Part shown: positions 63,402 to 64,000 of the stretch, in pieces
Position numbering within the stretch: position 1 is the first letter of the stretch
Layout: each line of letters begins with the position of its first letter
NCBI GenBank assembly: GCA_902806335.1
Contig: CADCWG010000086.1
Location: 1 to 64,000 of the forward strand
Reading direction: 5' to 3'
Length of the DNA stretch: 64,000 nucleotides
Source: an uncultured Thermomicrobiales bacterium
GTDB taxonomy: Bacteria; Chloroflexota; Chloroflexia; Thermomicrobiales; UBA6265
The notes under the pieces: generated by a model
What the model was told of the DNA's origin: nothing
Databases searched by the model: none
Seen by the model: the letters and a program-made list of their open reading frames with translations, nothing else
Position numbers and translations under genes: made by a program

Positions 63402-64000
63402 TCAGACTGCCGGCGCGCCGACGGGGCGGTAGGCGTCGTGGAATCGTCGCCGCTCGGACTGGAAGGTGCCGCGCTCGATCGCCCGCCGCATCGTCGCCAT
63501 CTGGCGGGCGAGGAAGCGGAGGTTGTGGACGGAGGCGAGCCGCAGCCCAAGAACCTCCTCCGTGCGGAGAAGGTGGTGGACATAGGCGGCGGTGAAGCGC
63601 GCGCAGGTGGCGCAGTCACAGGTCGGGTCGATCGGCGCGTGGACGTCCCGCCACGCGACGGCACGCAGGTTGGCGCGCCCGGTCGGCGTGAAGAGCGCGC
63701 CGTTGCGGGCGAGTCGCGTCGGGAGCACGCAGTCGAAGAGGTCGATCCCGCGGGCGACCCCCTCCCAGAGGTCTTCCGGCGAGCCGACCCCCATCAGGTA
63801 CCGCGGCTTCCCGGGGGGCAGATGCGGGGTGGTCGCTTCCAGCATCGCGGCCATCACCGGCTTGGGCTCTCCCACGCTCAGCCCGCCGACGGCGCACCCG
63901 TCGACCTCCGCCTCGGCGAGCACCATGGCGCTCTGGCGCCGGAGGTCCTCCTCCATCCCGCCCTGGCTGATCCCGAAGAGGGCGACGCCACGGGCCGGCC
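63402..64000 (-). CDS. tgt: Queuine/preQ1 tRNA-ribosyltransferase, C-terminal part (runs off the window)
   Basis: Tgt exchanges the wobble guanine of GUN-anticodon tRNAs for preQ1 in bacteria. The window holds the last 199 residues, starting within LFGISQGG. Diagnostic parts are GGLSVGEPK, RYLMGVGSPEDLWEGVARGID, the DCVLPTRLARNG loop and the zinc site CDCATC followed by His in ASVHN. The N-terminal half with the catalytic Asp lies beyond 64000. It is upstream of acpS on the same strand but separated by 170 bp. Confidence 0.94.
   Translation of the reverse strand, partial: PARGVALFGISQGGMEEDLRRQSAMVLAEAEVDGCAVGGLSVGEPKPVMAAMLEATTPHLPPGKPRYLMGVGSPEDLWEGVARGIDLFDCVLPTRLARNGALFTPTGRANLRAVAWRDVHAPIDPTCDCATCARFTAAYVHHLLRTEEVLGLRLASVHNLRFLARQMATMRRAIERGTFQSERRRFHDAYRPVGAPAV

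Noticed and set aside
1-64000. CRISPR arrays, insertion sequences, rRNA, tmRNA, SRP or RNase P RNA
   Set aside because: No regularly spaced repeats, transposase motifs or conserved RNA cores were seen anywhere in the window.

Overview
The window is about 70% G+C and carries tightly packed bacterial housekeeping genes with frequent GTG/TTG starts and 4-8 nt stop/start overlaps. The gene content (tandem DUF2298 membrane proteins with one fused to a GT39-like half, UPF0182, a TAXI-type TRAP transporter, an AfsR-like BTAD/TPR regulator, split-type GcvPA, Bacillus-type PurF) best suits a member of the Chloroflexota, probably near Thermomicrobia/Sphaerobacter. That placement is inference from gene content; no rRNA is present.

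Layout. 1-1.8 kb: the end of a probable integrative element, with a small XRE repressor and a tyrosine integrase facing the 3' end of a tRNA-Gln(CUG). 1.9-5.2 kb: a divergent folD, then gene-poor DNA with a lone XRE regulator behind a good sigma70 promoter. 5.2-8.7 kb: dnaE, split by an in-frame TAG. 8.8-13.4 kb (minus): glmS-tatD-rdgB-Mur-ligase-like operon. 14-21.2 kb (plus): purB-purC-purS-purQ-purL-purF. 21.4-24.5 kb: gcvT-gcvH-gcvPA, with no gcvPB beside it. 24.9-26.9 kb: der-plsY. 27-30.5 kb: galE (minus), a WecA/TagO-like transferase, then rsfS with a small membrane protein. 30.5-34.5 kb: tRNA-Met and a TAXI-TRAP operon (binding protein, DUF1850, fused permease). 34.8-37.6 kb: a TIM-barrel isomerase, tRNA-Gly and sparse DNA. 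37.7-41.4 kb: the AfsR-like regulator and tRNA-Pro. 41.5-49 kb: two DUF2298 giants. 49.1-53.7 kb: fmt, a membrane-fused spermidine-synthase-like protein, pgeF and yggS. 54-59.2 kb: UPF0182, an MBL-fold hydrolase, a small membrane protein and an HTH regulator. 59.7-64 kb (minus): tgt (cut by the window edge), acpS, nnrD, a CBS protein and alr.

How it fits together. The pur cluster, folD and the glycine cleavage genes are linked by tetrahydrofolate one-carbon units, which feed purines and fMet-tRNA (fmt). GlmS, GalE, Alr and the WecA-like transferase supply envelope precursors. AcpS and PlsY serve lipid synthesis. RdgB, TatD, NnrD, PgeF and YggS are repair or housekeeping enzymes.

The most unusual points are the amber codon inside dnaE, a FolD lacking the lysine and glutamine needed for cyclohydrolase chemistry, a hidden acidic N-terminus of RsfS that seems to start at ATC behind a perfect AGGAGG, and the GT39-DUF2298 fusion. 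I saw no CRISPR array, insertion sequence, rRNA operon or recognisable riboswitch.
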